Assembly (NCBI RefSeq): GCF_000720765.1
Contig: NZ_JODC01000008.1
Span: 434,001 to 498,000, forward strand
Direction of reading: 5' to 3'
DNA: 64,000 nt
DNA from: Streptomyces sp. NRRL S-646
GTDB lineage: Bacteria; Actinomycetota; Actinomycetes; Streptomycetales; Streptomycetaceae
Each line of letters starts with the position of its first letter. Position 1 is the stretch's first letter. Position numbers and translations under genes: made by a program. Shown piece by piece: positions 17,837-26,015 of the stretch. Under the pieces are notes generated by a model. It had not been told where the DNA came from. It saw only the letters and a program-made list of their open reading frames with translations, and made no database searches.

Positions 17837-18634
17837 ATGGCTGACACGAAGCGCTTCGCGGGGTACGGAGTACTCGTCACCGGCGCCGCTCGCGGCATCG
17901 GCGCCGCCACCGCCCGGCGGCTCGCCGAGGAAGGGGCGCGGGTGCTGCTGACCGACGTGGACGCACCAGAGGCGGCCAGGACCGCGGCCATGCTGCGGGA
18001 ACAGGGCCTGGCCACCGAGGCGTTGGGGTGCGACGTCGCCGACCGGGCCTCCGTGGAGGCGGCCGTGGCGCATGCCGTGGACGCCTTCGGCTCGCTGGAC
18101 GTCCTGGTCAACAGCGCGGCGAGCTGCACCCCCGACACCCCGCTCTTCGAGGACGGGCCGGACGAGGCGTGGGACCGCGACCTCGACATCACCCTGACCG
18201 GAACCTACCGCTGCTGCCGTGCAGGCCTCCCGCACCTGGCCGCCTCCGGCCGCGGCGCCGTCGTCAACATCGGTTCCGTGAACGCCCTGCAGGACTTCGG
18301 CAACCACGCCTACAGCGCAGCCAAGGCCGCTCTGGTCTCCCTCACCCGCACCATGGCCGCGCACGTCGCCGCACGCGGCGTCCGCGTCAACCTTGTGATG
18401 CCCGGCACGGTGCGCACCTCGGCCTGGGACGGCCGCGACGACGAGCTCGAGGCCATGCGTCCGCTGTACCCCCTCGGCAGGGTCGGAGAGCCGGACGACA
18501 TCGCCGCCGCCGTCGCCTTCCTCGCCTCCCGCGACGCGGCCTGGATCACCGGCACCTCACTCACGGTCGACGGCGGTGTCACCGCGGTGAACACAGGATT
18601 CCTCAGGACGACACGACAGAACCGGGACGTCTGA
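17837..18634 (+). CDS. SDR family oxidoreductase (FabG-like)
   Basis: 265-residue classical SDR. Cofactor motif TGAARGIG, NNAG-equivalent VNSAAS, catalytic Ser in NIGSVNA and YSAAK catalytic Tyr/Lys; the typical C-terminal ITGTSLTVDGG is present. Classical SDRs reduce ketones or oxidise alcohols with NAD(P)H; the substrate here is not evident. Transcribed divergently from the small membrane protein gene with a short gap. The ending after VDGGV is longer than usual. Confidence 0.9.
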   Translation: MADTKRFAGYGVLVTGAARGIGAATARRLAEEGARVLLTDVDAPEAARTAAMLREQGLATEALGCDVADRASVEAAVAHAVDAFGSLDVLVNSAASCTPDTPLFEDGPDEAWDRDLDITLTGTYRCCRAGLPHLAASGRGAVVNIGSVNALQDFGNHAYSAAKAALVSLTRTMAAHVAARGVRVNLVMPGTVRTSAWDGRDDELEAMRPLYPLGRVGEPDDIAAAVAFLASRDAAWITGTSLTVDGGVTAVNTGFLRTTRQNRDV

Positions 18635-18834
18635 GACTCCCGGGACAGGTGAGAACCGAGGGACGCATCCGGCCCGCCCCTGGGGCATGCATCACGCTGT
18701 GACCTGCGGCACTGCGAATGTCACCGTTTCGTCGCATCGTGGGGAGGCCTTGCAACCGATCGCGCCGGACGCCGGTCTAGCTGGCAGAGATCGCAGATCT
18801 GACCGACCCAACCGCACGAAAGGCAAGGCAGGCC

Positions 18835-19533
18835 ATGGGGGACATACGCAGACGGGGAGCCGTCGCACTCGGGATCACCGGACTGGTGGCACCGCTCGCA
18901 CTCGCGCTGGGGACGGCGCCCGCGCAGGCTGCCACGAGCTGCACCACACAGACCGGGCCCTACCAGAAGCAGGTGGAGAAGTTCCTCGGCCTGACCGTCG
19001 ACGGCAAACAGTCCGCCACCGACTGCAAGGCCATCAAGGTCTTCCAGACCAAGCACGGCATCACCCCGAACATCGGGTACGCGGGCTCCGTCACCTGGGG
19101 CGTGATGGACCTCATGAACAAGCAGAAGGCCGTCGGCAACAACCCCAACCGGGACGGCGCCTGCCCGACCAACAAGGGCCGCATCGCCTGCGTGAACCTG
19201 ACCCTCCAGCTCAGCTGGATCCAGGACGGCGACAGGCTCGTCTACGGCCCCGTCCCGGTCCGCACCGGCCGCGACGGCTACGAGACCCGCACCGGCCTGA
19301 AGAAGATCTACTGGCGGGACAAGAACCACGTCTCGAACATCTACAACGTGCCCATGCCCTACAGCCAGTTCTTCGACGGCGGCCAGGCCTTCCACTCGGT
19401 CAACCTCAGCATGTGGAACCCGCCGGGCTCGCACGGCTGCACCAACATGACCCCCAAGGACGCCAAGAAGTACTGGTCGCTGCTGAAAACGGGCGACGAC
19501 GTCTTCGTGTACGGCCGCAAGCCGGGCACCTGA
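18835..19533 (+). CDS. Secreted L,D-transpeptidase (YkuD fold)
   Basis: 232 residues with a cleavable signal peptide (RRR then a hydrophobic core, cleavage near APAQA-A, residues 28-32). Residues about 35-95 resemble a peptidoglycan-binding helical domain. The YkuD catalytic motif is H187-x11-S199-H200-G201-C202-x-N204, with C202 as nucleophile. It would form 3-3 cross-links in peptidoglycan or attach proteins to it outside the membrane. The 200-bp upstream region has no gene; it contains an AGATCGCAGATCT-type palindrome near 18787 but no riboswitch that I can recognise. Confidence 0.88.
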   Translation: MGDIRRRGAVALGITGLVAPLALALGTAPAQAATSCTTQTGPYQKQVEKFLGLTVDGKQSATDCKAIKVFQTKHGITPNIGYAGSVTWGVMDLMNKQKAVGNNPNRDGACPTNKGRIACVNLTLQLSWIQDGDRLVYGPVPVRTGRDGYETRTGLKKIYWRDKNHVSNIYNVPMPYSQFFDGGQAFHSVNLSMWNPPGSHGCTNMTPKDAKKYWSLLKTGDDVFVYGRKPGT

Positions 19534-19560
19534 GCGGCAGGTGCCCGGCGCTGAGCACCG

Positions 19561-19839
19561 GGCTACCGAACACTTGCCCAGTGCTCCACCCTTCAGGGTG
19601 GAGGTGTAGGGCATCCTGCCTGTAGCGGCCCGAAGGGTCGCAGAGGCATGGCTAGTATCGCCTTGTCCGACAACGGAGTTGTCGGACCTACCGCCGGACG
19701 GGCGGGAAGTCAGGCCTGCGGAGGCCGTGTAAGACCGACCCGCACCGGTCGGCAGTGGCCCGTGAAACAGGAACCCAAGGTGGTACCGCGTAGCGGTACG
19801 GACCGGAATCTCCTGCTCTCGGGCAGGGGAGGACTTCAA
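19561..19839 (+). mobile_element. Deleted IS200/IS605-family element (PATE-like) with omega-RNA-like right end
   Basis: The region lacks a transposase but keeps both kinds of ends. On the left is a perfect 8-bp hairpin CTCCACCC-TTCA-GGGTGGAG (19584-19603). On the right is a hairpin CTCCTGC/GCAGGGG (19810-19829, one wobble) followed by the terminal pentamer TTCAA (19835-19839), the same as the right cleavage site known for ISDra2. Between them are several strong hairpins. A frame open from 19648 to 19842 and rich in Arg/Gly/Pro resembles the tail of TnpB genes, which overlap the omega-RNA. I read this as a non-autonomous remnant. The exact left boundary is not visible. Confidence 0.62.
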
Positions 19840-19856
19840 TGAGGAGCGTCCCCGAA
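19640..19856 (+). ncRNA. Candidate omega RNA (TnpB guide scaffold) remnant
   Basis: Dense secondary structure: GTCCGACAAC-GGA-GTTGTCGGAC (19665-19687, perfect 10-bp stem), a GGCCT/AGGCC stem, CCGACC/GGTCGG and GTACCGC-GTA-GCGGTAC, ending in GGAATCTCC...GGGGAGGA then TTCAA. This layout matches omega-RNA scaffolds at the right end of TnpB-carrying IS605 elements. The guide would start at 19840 and read into flanking chromosomal DNA (the 3' end of the oxidoreductase gene). No tnpB is nearby, so any activity would need a TnpB supplied in trans. Confidence 0.5.
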
Positions 19857-21035
19857 GTCCGGGATCTCCAGCCGCGCTCCACCCTGTCGCGCCGAGTCGT
19901 GCGCGACGATGCCCGGCAGGGTGTAGCGGGCCGCCACCCAGGCGTTGACCGAGGGCAGCGACCGCGTGTTCACGGCGGTCACGAAGTCGTCGACGAGGAA
20001 GTGGTGGCTGCCCTCGTGCCCGTTGTGCAGGTTGTCGAACTCCCGCGGCAGCCGTGCACGGTCGTGCACCGGCGCCGAACCCGAGGTGAAGGCGGCCCGC
20101 AGATCCGGCGCGATATGCTGGAGTGACGGATCGTCAGGAGACAGTGTGGGCTTGGGCTCCAGCAGCTCGCTGATGTCCTTCACCCCCTTCTTGTCCTGCC
20201 ACAGCGCGACCGTCGCCAGCTGCTCCATGCTCGCGTCGGTGCCGAAGAACCGGAAACGCGACTCCCGGATATGCGAGGGATAGCCCACCCGCCGGAACTC
20301 GTTCGTACGGAACGACCCGCCGCCCGCCACCTCGAACAGCGCGGTCGCGTTGGAGAAGTCGTTGCCGAACTGGCTGACGTCCTTGTCGAAGACGCCGTCG
20401 CCCCGCTCGTCGACCACTCCGATCGCCGACACGCTCACCGCGTGCGTCTGCCAGGCGCCGAGCACCCCGCCCACCGAGTGCGTGGGATAGAGCAGCGGGG
20501 GATAGCTGGCGGTCTGCTTCCAGTTCTCGCCGCCGCTGTACTGGTAGGCCTCGTAGAACCCCAGATCCATGTCGTGGACGTAGTCGCCCTCGGCGTAGAA
20601 GATCCGTCCGAAGGCGCCCTCGGCGATCTGGTTGCGGGCGTGCACGGTCGCCGGGTTGTACTGGCTGGTCTCGCCCATCATGTACGTCAGCCCGGTCGCC
20701 TTGACCGCGTCGATGATGGCGGCGATCTCCTCGGTGGCTATCGCCATCGGGACCGCGGAGTACACATGCTTGCCGGCGTTGAGGCCCTGCAGGACCAGCG
20801 GTCCGTGGGTCCAGCGCTGGGTGAAGATGGCGACCGCGTCGACGGCCTCCGACTCCAGCATCGCCTGGTACGAGGGGAAGGTGCCCGCCAACTGCTGTGC
20901 GGTGGCGAGCTGTTCGGCCCGTTCGGGCAGGAGGTCGGTGACATAGACGTCGCCGACGCCGGGGTGGGCCTGGAAGAGGGTGGCGAACTGGCCGGAGAAC
21001 TGGCCGGCACCGACGATGCCGAGCGAGAACGTCAT
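19836..21035 (-). CDS. Gfo/Idh/MocA family oxidoreductase of sugar locus
   Basis: 399-residue NAD(P)-dependent oxidoreductase. The Rossmann motif is GIVGAGQFSG near the N terminus and the conserved dehydrogenase stretch around residue 95 reads GKHVYSAVPMA in place of the usual E-K-P. This lost lysine suggests altered chemistry. ATG 21035 is chosen for its AAGGAC ribosome site; an in-frame GTG exists 18 bp earlier. It is the last gene of the importer operon behind the binding protein and probably acts on the imported sugar or a derivative. Its stop codon lies inside the end of the IS605-like remnant, so the native C terminus may be changed by a few residues. Confidence 0.87.
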   Translation of the reverse strand: MTFSLGIVGAGQFSGQFATLFQAHPGVGDVYVTDLLPERAEQLATAQQLAGTFPSYQAMLESEAVDAVAIFTQRWTHGPLVLQGLNAGKHVYSAVPMAIATEEIAAIIDAVKATGLTYMMGETSQYNPATVHARNQIAEGAFGRIFYAEGDYVHDMDLGFYEAYQYSGGENWKQTASYPPLLYPTHSVGGVLGAWQTHAVSVSAIGVVDERGDGVFDKDVSQFGNDFSNATALFEVAGGGSFRTNEFRRVGYPSHIRESRFRFFGTDASMEQLATVALWQDKKGVKDISELLEPKPTLSPDDPSLQHIAPDLRAAFTSGSAPVHDRARLPREFDNLHNGHEGSHHFLVDDFVTAVNTRSLPSVNAWVAARYTLPGIVAHDSARQGGARLEIPDFGDAPH

Positions 21036-21093
21036 GTGAGGCGTGTCCTTCACTGGTCGAGAGATCGTGGTCGAGAAATCACTGCGCGAGAGA

Positions 21094-22443
21094 TCACTGC
21101 GAGAGGATGAGATTGATCTGGTCGTTGGTCTGGTCGAGGCTGGTGACGGCCTTGTCGCCGCCGAAGATCCCCTGCATGGCCGGGTGCATCAGCGCGAACA
21201 CGTCCGCCGCGTTGTTGGTGATCGGGAAGGTGAAGGTCCTGAAGTCCTTCTTGTCGGCGACCGGTTCGGTGAACGCCGTGACGTCGATGCCCTTCTTCCC
21301 GTAGGCGGCCACCGCAGCCTTCGTCCCGGCGAGGGTGGCCGGGAAGACGATGCCGTAACGGCCGACGATCTTCTGGCAGGCGTCCGAGGACAGGTACTGC
21401 ACCCACTTCTTGGCGCCCTTCTTGTTGTGGGCGTTCTTGGTGATGGAGTCGGCGAGTCCGTTCATCATGGTGGCCCGCTTGCCGGTCGGGCCGACAGGTG
21501 TGGAGGCGGTGGCGACCTTGATGCCCTTCATCGCGTAGTACGTGGAGATCATCCACGCGCCGTCGAATGCGGTCGCCGCCTTGCCCGCGGCCACCTGGGC
21601 GTTGGCCGGGTTGGCGCCCGCGCTGTAGTCCGTCAGGGGGGCCAGATAGCCCTTCTTCGCCAGCCCGAAGTACCACTTGATCACGGACTGGAAGGTCTTG
21701 CTGTCGTAGTCGTACTTGGTGCCCCACCGCTTCTTGTCGGTGTAGCTCCACCCCGCGGACGCGGCGAAGTTGCTCCACTGCGTCTGTCCGTCACCGTCGC
21801 CGCCACCGCCGGTCGCGAGGCCGTACACCTTGACGTGCTTCTTGTCGAAGCCGGGTTCGTCGCCGCGCTTGCCGTGCACGTCGACCGTGAGGTGGGCGAT
21901 GGCCTTCTCGAAGCTGCCGCCGTCCTTCGGGTTCCAGGACAGGGAGTCGAGCTGCTGCGGGGTGAGGCCCGCCGCCTTCGCCATCTTCGTGTTGTAGAAG
22001 AGGGCGACGGTGTCCCAGTCCTTCGGCGTGCCGTAGCGGTGGCCGTCCTGTCCGACCCAGTTGTCGGCCAGCCCCGACTGGTAGTCGGCGGGGTTGACGC
22101 CGAGGTCGTCCAGCGGCTCTAGGACCTTCAGATCGGCGAACTGGCCGAACTTCTGGATGTGGTCGGTGAAGACGTCCGGCTGAGTGCCCGCGATGAAGCT
22201 CGCGGTCAGCTTGGTCCAGTAGTCGTCCCAGCCCATCTGGCTGATCTTCACGTTCAGGCCCGGGTTCTCCTTCTCGAACCCCTTCGCGCAGGCCTGGTAG
22301 GCGGGCAGCTGGTTGGAGTCCCACAGCCAGTACGTCACCGTGTTCGCGCCCGCTCCTGCACCGCCACCCTTCGCGCACCCGGCGACCAGGGACAGCGCCA
22401 GCGCGCCGGTCAGCGCCACGGCGCTTCGCATCCGAACTCGCAT
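21094..22443 (-). CDS. Sugar-binding lipoprotein of ABC importer (family 1 extracellular)
   Basis: 449 residues, signal peptide with lipobox LVAGC (C23), then a long family-1 extracellular solute-binding fold starting TVTYWLWDSNQ. A Gly-rich loop (GGGGDGDGQ) and many aromatic residues suit carbohydrate binding. It lies 10 bp after the MalG-like permease gene and 58 bp before the oxidoreductase gene. Ligand unknown. Confidence 0.92.
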   Translation of the reverse strand: MRVRMRSAVALTGALALSLVAGCAKGGGAGAGANTVTYWLWDSNQLPAYQACAKGFEKENPGLNVKISQMGWDDYWTKLTASFIAGTQPDVFTDHIQKFGQFADLKVLEPLDDLGVNPADYQSGLADNWVGQDGHRYGTPKDWDTVALFYNTKMAKAAGLTPQQLDSLSWNPKDGGSFEKAIAHLTVDVHGKRGDEPGFDKKHVKVYGLATGGGGDGDGQTQWSNFAASAGWSYTDKKRWGTKYDYDSKTFQSVIKWYFGLAKKGYLAPLTDYSAGANPANAQVAAGKAATAFDGAWMISTYYAMKGIKVATASTPVGPTGKRATMMNGLADSITKNAHNKKGAKKWVQYLSSDACQKIVGRYGIVFPATLAGTKAAVAAYGKKGIDVTAFTEPVADKKDFRTFTFPITNNAADVFALMHPAMQGIFGGDKAVTSLDQTNDQINLILSQ

Positions 22444-22453
22444 GCCAGTCCCC

Positions 22454-23371
22454 TTACTTGATGCCGGTGAAGCTGATGGTGCTGACGATGCGGCGCGCGA
22501 AGCACCCGAAGAGCACGAGCATCGGAAGCGCGGCGATGAGGGTCGCGGCCATCAGACCGGACCAGTCGTAGCCGGTCTGCGGGGTCTGCGCGCGGAAGAT
22601 GGCCAGCGCCACGGTCAGCACCCGCGAGCTGTCGCTGTAGGACACCATCAGCGGCCAGAAGTAGTCGTTCCAGGAGGTGATGTACGTCAGCACGCCCAGG
22701 GTGAGGATGGGTGTGGACGCCATCGGCAGCAGCACCCGGAAGAAGATCCGCACCTTCCCCGCCCCGTCCAGCAGCGCGGCCTCCTCCACCTCGCGCGGGA
22801 CGTTCATGAAGAACTGGCGCAGGAAGAACACCGCGAAGGGCGTCATGAACATCGTCGGCAGAGCGATGCCCAACAGCGTGTCCACCAGGTGGAGTTGCTT
22901 GATCAGCACGAAGTTCGGCAGCAGCGTGAAGATCGCGGGCACCATCAGCCCGGCGAGGAACAGCCCGAACACCTTGTCCCGGCCGCGCCACCTCAGCCGC
23001 GCGAAGGCGTACGCGGCCATGGCGGAGAAGAAGATCTGGCAGACGGTGATCAGCGTCGAGACGATCACCGAGTTGAGCAGATAGCGCCAGAACTTCAGCC
23101 CGCCGCCCGCACCGCCCTGGGCGATCGCCTCCTTGGCCGACTGCAGGCCCAGCGCCCGCTCGAAGCCGCCGGCCGTCAGGTCGACCGGCAGGGGGTCGCC
23201 GGGATGGGCGGCGAGGGCGGTGTTGGTGGAGAGTGCGGTGCGCAGGATCCAGTAGAACGGCAGCAGCGTGATGAGCAGGATCGCCGCCATTGCCGTCCAG
23301 GCGGCGATCCGGCCGAGGGAAGCCCGGCGCCGGGTGGGCCGTACGGTCGTGGTGGTTGCCACGGCAGCCAT
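22454..23371 (-). CDS. Sugar ABC transporter permease (MalG type)
   Basis: 305 residues with six predicted transmembrane segments. The EAA loop that contacts the ATPase is EEAALLDGAGKVRIFFRVLLP. MalG-type position, second permease gene of the operon, 19 bp after the first. No ATPase gene is present in this locus, so a shared MsiK-like ATPase encoded elsewhere is likely, as is common in Streptomyces. Confidence 0.94.
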   Translation of the reverse strand: MAAVATTTTVRPTRRRASLGRIAAWTAMAAILLITLLPFYWILRTALSTNTALAAHPGDPLPVDLTAGGFERALGLQSAKEAIAQGGAGGGLKFWRYLLNSVIVSTLITVCQIFFSAMAAYAFARLRWRGRDKVFGLFLAGLMVPAIFTLLPNFVLIKQLHLVDTLLGIALPTMFMTPFAVFFLRQFFMNVPREVEEAALLDGAGKVRIFFRVLLPMASTPILTLGVLTYITSWNDYFWPLMVSYSDSSRVLTVALAIFRAQTPQTGYDWSGLMAATLIAALPMLVLFGCFARRIVSTISFTGIK

Positions 23372-23390
23372 GTCGTTTCTCTCCCTTCCG

Positions 23391-24356
23391 TCAGCCGAGG
23401 TCGCTGTGTCCGGCCCGGGTGAGCCGGTACTGCAGGAACGTGATCGCGCTCAACACGACGAGCAGGGCCACGGACATGGCCGAGGCATAGCCGAACTGGA
23501 AGCGGCCGAAGGCGGCGCCGTAGATGTAGTACTGGAGCACGTTGGTGGCGTTGGCCGGGCCGCCCATGGTGGTTACGGCGACGGTGTCGAACACCTGGAA
23601 CGAGCCGATCACCGTCATGATCAGCACGACCGCCAGCACCGGCCGCAGCAGCGGAAGTGTGATCCGCCAGAACATCCGCCACTCGCTCGCGCCGTCCACC
23701 CGGGCCGCCTCGTACATGTCGTTCGGGATGGCCATGAGTCCGGCGAACAGCAGCAGCGCGGTGTAGCCGACGTGCCGCCACACGTTGATCAGCGCGATCG
23801 TGGGGATCGCCCAGTTCTCGTCGGCAAGGAACGGGATGTGGTCGAAGCCGAGCGCCCCGATGATCTGGTTGCCGATGCCGAGCTGGGTGTCCAGGATCCA
23901 CAGCCAGACGACGCCCGCCACCACGTTCGACATCAGGTACGGGGTCAGCACGATCCCGCGCAGCACGGCCGACTGCGTCAGCCGCTGCAGCAGTACCGCG
24001 ACGGCGAGCGCCGCCACCGTCTGGACACCGATGTTGATGACCACGTACTCGACGGTGACCTTGAGCGAGTCCCAGAAGATCGGATCGTGGACCATCCGTA
24101 CGTAGTTGTCCAGGCCCACCCACTCGGCCGGAGTGAGCAGGTTGAAGCGGGTGAAGCTCAGGTAGATGCCCCGCAGCGTGGGCCAGAGCAGAAAGACCGT
24201 GAAGCCCAGCAGCGCCGGCGCGATGAACACCGCGGCCAGCCGTCCGTCGCCCCCGTTCTCACGGGCCTTGGCCCGTCCCGTCCTCTGTTCGGTCCCTGCC
24301 CCCTCCGCGCCGCGCAGTGGCAGGCGCGACGGAGGGCTGCTGGAGGCGATGGTCAT
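23391..24356 (-). CDS. Sugar ABC transporter permease (MalF type)
   Basis: 321 residues with six transmembrane segments after a Ser/Arg-rich N terminus. The EAA loop is YEAARVDGASEWRMFWRITLP. ATG 24356 has a GGGAGTC ribosome site; a longer frame exists but lacks one. First gene of the minus-strand importer operon and divergent from the ROK regulator, with two likely operator sites in the shared promoter region. Confidence 0.93.
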   Translation of the reverse strand: MTIASSSPPSRLPLRGAEGAGTEQRTGRAKARENGGDGRLAAVFIAPALLGFTVFLLWPTLRGIYLSFTRFNLLTPAEWVGLDNYVRMVHDPIFWDSLKVTVEYVVINIGVQTVAALAVAVLLQRLTQSAVLRGIVLTPYLMSNVVAGVVWLWILDTQLGIGNQIIGALGFDHIPFLADENWAIPTIALINVWRHVGYTALLLFAGLMAIPNDMYEAARVDGASEWRMFWRITLPLLRPVLAVVLIMTVIGSFQVFDTVAVTTMGGPANATNVLQYYIYGAAFGRFQFGYASAMSVALLVVLSAITFLQYRLTRAGHSDLG

Positions 24357-24400
24357 CGGGAGACTCCCTCGTCCGCGGCGGCTCGTCCTCAGGTCACTTA

Positions 24401-24415
24401 CTTTTGTTGCGAAAG
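24401..24415. promoter_or_regulatory. Candidate ROK operator 1
   Basis: CTTTTGTTGCGAAAG, an imperfect palindrome 45 bp upstream of the MalF-type gene. Its reverse complement CTTTCGCAACAAAAG matches the second site (24486-24500) at most positions, so the two are inversely oriented copies of one motif. It is AT-rich in a GC-rich region. A binding site for the ROK protein is inferred from position. Confidence 0.55.
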
Positions 24416-24485
24416 AATCCATGCGTCAAGAGGCCCGTGCTTGTCCTTTTGAAGCCAGACCGAGCGCGCTATCCTGAGCTGGTTG

Positions 24486-24500
24486 CTTTCATAACGAAAA
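24486..24500. promoter_or_regulatory. Candidate ROK operator 2
   Basis: CTTTCATAACGAAAA, 25 bp before the ROK gene start, related to the inverted copy at 24401-24415. The TAACGAA core is also found in the palindrome upstream of the second ROK gene (50363-50386). Two sites 85 bp apart, one near each divergent start, suit autoregulation plus repression of the importer. Confidence 0.55.
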
Positions 24501-24524
24501 AAATCATGTGGGAGTCTGACCTTC

Positions 24525-25685
24525 ATGACCACAGTTGCCGACAGCTGGCTTCCGCTGAGCCCCGGTGAGCGCTCGGTGGCGATCGAGGTGCTCGTCAACG
24601 GCCCGCTGTCGCGCACCGAACTCGCCCGGCGGCTCGACCTCTCCGCGGGCAGCCTCACCCGGCTGACCAAACCGCTGATCGAGTCGGGCCTGCTGATCGA
24701 GGTCGCCGAGGCCGGAGCCCCGGCGGAGGCGCGCCAGGGGCGACCCTCACAGCCGCTGGCCGTCGTCGCCGAGTCCCGCTCCTTCATCGGCTTCAAGATC
24801 ACAGAGGACATGGTCTACGGCGTCGTGACCACCCTCCGCAGCGACATCGTCGCCCGCTACGACCGCCCGCTCACCACCCACGAGCCGGCCGAAGTCGCCG
24901 ACGTGCTCGCCGGGATGACGGACGAGCTCGCCCGTGCCCATCCGCGACTCGCCGGCATCGGAATCGGCGTGGGCGGTCTGGTCGAGGACCGGGCCGTGGT
25001 GGGGGAGTCGCCGTTCCTGCGGTGGCGGGACGTCCCGCTGGCCGGGCTGGTCGAGGAGCGCACCGGGCTGCCCGTCGTCGTCGAGAACGACGTCGCCGCC
25101 CTCGTCGAGGCCGAGACCTGGTTCGGAGCCGGGCGCGGACTGGACCGCTTCGTCGTCCTCACCATCGGCGCCGGCATCGGCTACGGGCTGGTCCTGGGCG
25201 GCAAGCGGGTGCCCTGTGCGGAGGAGGACCGCGGCTTCGGCCGCCACTGGATCATCCACCCCAACGGGCCGCTCACCCCCGACGGCGAACGCGGCAGCGC
25301 CGTCTCCCTGCTGGCCATCTCCAGCATCCGCTACCAGGTCCGGGCCGCCACCGGCCGCGACCGGACGTACGAGGAGATCCTCGCGCTCGCCGCCGCCGGT
25401 GAACCCATGCCCGCCCGCGTCATCGACGAGGCGGCGCGCGGCCTGGGCACCCTCGTCGCGCAGATCGCCAACTTCGTCATGCCGCAGAAGATGCTCCTTG
25501 CCGGCGAGGGCGTCGGTCTGATGGATGTGGCCGGAGACACAGTGCGGCAGACGATCGCTGCCCACAGGCATCCGATGGCCGGCCCGGTCCCTCTGGAGAC
25601 CAAGGTGTCCGACTTCCACGACTGGGCCCGTGGCGCGGCCGTCCTGGCGATCCAGGTGCTGGTGCTGGGGGCGAGTGAAGCTTGA
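24525..25685 (+). CDS. ROK family transcriptional regulator of sugar importer
   Basis: 386 residues. The N-terminal winged helix-turn-helix is LSRTELARRLDLSAGSLTRLTKPLIESGLL (about 28-57), followed by a ROK sugar-kinase-like domain with GIGIGVGGLVE and VENDVAALVEAE. The usual ROK zinc motif (G-H then C-x-C-G-x2-G-C) is absent; that region reads GFGRHWIIHPNGPLTPDGERGS. It is divergent from the MalF/MalG/binding-protein/Gfo operon and most likely represses it until a sugar ligand is present. Confidence 0.92.
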   Translation: MTTVADSWLPLSPGERSVAIEVLVNGPLSRTELARRLDLSAGSLTRLTKPLIESGLLIEVAEAGAPAEARQGRPSQPLAVVAESRSFIGFKITEDMVYGVVTTLRSDIVARYDRPLTTHEPAEVADVLAGMTDELARAHPRLAGIGIGVGGLVEDRAVVGESPFLRWRDVPLAGLVEERTGLPVVVENDVAALVEAETWFGAGRGLDRFVVLTIGAGIGYGLVLGGKRVPCAEEDRGFGRHWIIHPNGPLTPDGERGSAVSLLAISSIRYQVRAATGRDRTYEEILALAAAGEPMPARVIDEAARGLGTLVAQIANFVMPQKMLLAGEGVGLMDVAGDTVRQTIAAHRHPMAGPVPLETKVSDFHDWARGAAVLAIQVLVLGASEA

Positions 25686-25796
25686 ACTCGGCGCCGCTGG
25701 TTGTCAGATGGACGTGATCAGCAACACGTCCGGTATGCCCGCTTGATGTCGCCTTACTCACAGCGCCTTCACCTTCGGAGCCGTATGCTTCACACC

Positions 25797-25970
25797 ATGT
25801 CCACCACTGTTGAACCCGTCTCCGAGCGCTCGGCAGCCGAGGTCAACGAGGAGATCCGGGCCCTGTGGCGCCGGTCGGGCGGGACACTGAGCGGCGAGCA
25901 GCGCGAGGAGTACCAGCGTCTCGTCCTGGAGTGGGCCGCCGCGGCCCCGCAGCCGGCGCGGGCGGCCTGA
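25797..25970 (+). CDS. Small conserved-looking soluble protein (57 aa)
   Basis: 57 residues: acidic, helical, no membrane segment, with the sequence ERSAAEVNEEIRALWRRSGGTLSGEQREEYQRLVLEWAAA. Similar short proteins occur widely in Streptomyces genomes in my recollection, but without known function. ATG 25797 is preferred; an in-frame ATG 12 bp earlier is possible. Good codon bias supports coding. Confidence 0.62.
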   Translation: MSTTVEPVSERSAAEVNEEIRALWRRSGGTLSGEQREEYQRLVLEWAAAAPQPARAA

Positions 25971-26015
25971 GCTCCACCTGACGCCCGCCGCGCATCACAT
26001 CCCCGGACCGGGGCG

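Noticed and set aside
18635..18834. c-di-AMP (ydaO) riboswitch upstream of the L,D-transpeptidase gene
   Set aside because: Cell-wall enzyme genes in Streptomyces often have one, but I cannot find the conserved ydaO core blocks in this 200-bp leader.
19648..19842. 64-codon open frame as an independent small protein gene
   Set aside because: It runs through the hairpins of the IS605-like right end and ends at its boundary; better explained as the tail of a deleted tnpB overlapping the omega-RNA.
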